Source of the DNA: an uncultured Microbulbifer sp.
GTDB taxonomy: Bacteria; Pseudomonadota; Gammaproteobacteria; Pseudomonadales; Cellvibrionaceae
Assembly: GCF_947504145.1 (NCBI RefSeq)
Contig: NZ_CANNGQ010000002.1
Coordinates: forward strand, 62,001 to 126,000
Reading direction: 5' to 3'
Length of the DNA stretch: 64,000 nucleotides
Numbering within the stretch: position 1 is the stretch's first letter; each line of letters opens with the position of its first letter. Position numbers and translations under genes: made by a program. Of the stretch, positions 63,468-64,000 are shown in pieces. The notes beneath the pieces were generated by a model. The model was not told the DNA's origin, did not search any database, and saw nothing but the letters and a program-made list of their open reading frames with translations.

Positions 63468-64000
63468 ATTACTACGATGAATTCCGGGTGAAACCCGGCA
63501 GTAAGATCCGCCTGGATAAAATCGATGCGTCGTTTCACGGCGAGCATAAAGATGAAGATTCGGCGCTGCCGGTCATCGAGGAATACAAGCGCAAACTGCG
63601 CGAATTACAGTATCGGATGTACGCCGAGCACAAACGCTCCCTGTTGATCTGCTTGCAGGGGCGCGATGCCGCCGGCAAAGACGGCACCATCAATCACGTA
63701 CTCGGCGCGATGAATCCGCAGGGTTGTACGGTGACCGGGTTCAAGCAACCGTCTACCGCGGAGCGGGAGCACGATTTCTTATGGCGTTGCCACAAGGTGA
63801 CCCCGCGGCGTGGGCACGTAGCCATTTTCAACCGTTCCCACTACGAAGATGTACTGATCCAGCGGGTGCACAAGATGGTGCCGAAGAAAGTGTGGTCCGG
63901 GCGCTACGAACACATCAATAACTTCGAAAAGTTGCTTGCAGACAACGACACCGCCATCCTCAAGTTTTACCTGCATATCGATCCAGAAGAACAACTGGAG
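63464..64000 (+). CDS. PPK2 family polyphosphate kinase (partial, runs off window)
   Basis: The first 179 residues from a GTG at 63464. MNYYDEFRVKPGSKIRLDKID is typical of the polyphosphate:nucleotide phosphotransferase group; Walker A GRDAAGKDGT is at residues 66-75. FKQPSTAEREHDFLWRCHK and HVAIFNRSHYEDVLI follow. PPK2 enzymes use polyphosphate to phosphorylate nucleotides, often ADP or AMP. The start overlaps the H+-ATPase stop by four bases, suggesting coupled translation. The C-terminus and ATP/AMP preference are not visible. Confidence 0.93.
   Translation, partial: MNYYDEFRVKPGSKIRLDKIDASFHGEHKDEDSALPVIEEYKRKLRELQYRMYAEHKRSLLICLQGRDAAGKDGTINHVLGAMNPQGCTVTGFKQPSTAEREHDFLWRCHKVTPRRGHVAIFNRSHYEDVLIQRVHKMVPKKVWSGRYEHINNFEKLLADNDTAILKFYLHIDPEEQLE

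Overview
The window looks like a chromosomal segment of a marine, Gram-negative gammaproteobacterium close to Pseudomonadales/Cellvibrionales, most likely Microbulbifer or a relative. This rests on high GC content, pseudomonad-type gene blocks (algP-FKBP-rsd-dsbH; priA-hslVU-ubiEJB-hisIE-tatABC), many lipoproteins and a TonB-dependent receptor. The genus is inference; no rRNA or other marker gene is present. I found no tRNA, rRNA, CRISPR array, prophage or insertion sequence.

Layout. 1-3,134: start of a membrane-anchored protein (probably AlgC-like), coaBC, radC, and the L28/L33 operon with a clear promoter and terminator. 3,154-8,217: mutM, a DUF5993/DsbB-like pair, the guanidinium exporter gdx, gamma-glutamyltransferase, coaD and rsmD. 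8,368-12,629: ftsY-ftsE-ftsX-rpoH. 12,674-14,260: three copies of an unusual structured repeat interleaved with a DUF423 gene and trmB. 14,343-24,733: an OmpA-like barrel protein, an ABC-F ATPase, the algP/FKBP/rsd/lrgBA/dsbB neighbourhood, acpH and gshA. 25,610-32,124: malic enzyme, then an accessory-looking insert (an 8-bp tandem repeat, a diheme lipoprotein and a PhoX/DUF839 lipoprotein on a collagen-like stalk), a thermonuclease-like protein and L31. 32,303-39,307: a winged-helix regulator/membrane protein pair with its probable operator, priA, a SPOR protein, hslVU and DUF971. 39,399-44,036: a lipoprotein alkaline phosphatase and a TonB-dependent receptor. 44,414-50,456: ubiquinone genes, hisI/hisE and the Tat translocase. 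50,571-64,000: secreted or envelope hydrolases, dtd, an SDR, MscS, an outer-membrane barrel, and a P-type H+-ATPase translationally overlapped by a PPK2 kinase that runs off the end.

Much of the window is housekeeping: coenzyme A, ubiquinone, glutathione and histidine synthesis, cell division with SRP targeting, and Tat export. The accessory content is mainly envelope-facing: phosphatases, peptidases, cytochrome, receptor and two disulfide-bond systems. This suits an organism scavenging phosphate and peptides from particles.

The most novel-looking signal is a family of five intergenic elements (about 12.67, 13.26, 14.18, 25.45 and 45.18 kb). They share an ACCCATCC core and are framed by long inverted repeats. 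In two copies the stem sequences differ while pairing is kept, which suggests selection for folded structure. The diheme lipoprotein/PhoX pair, the H+-ATPase/PPK2 overlap and the DUF5993/DsbB-like pair are the best protein-level leads.
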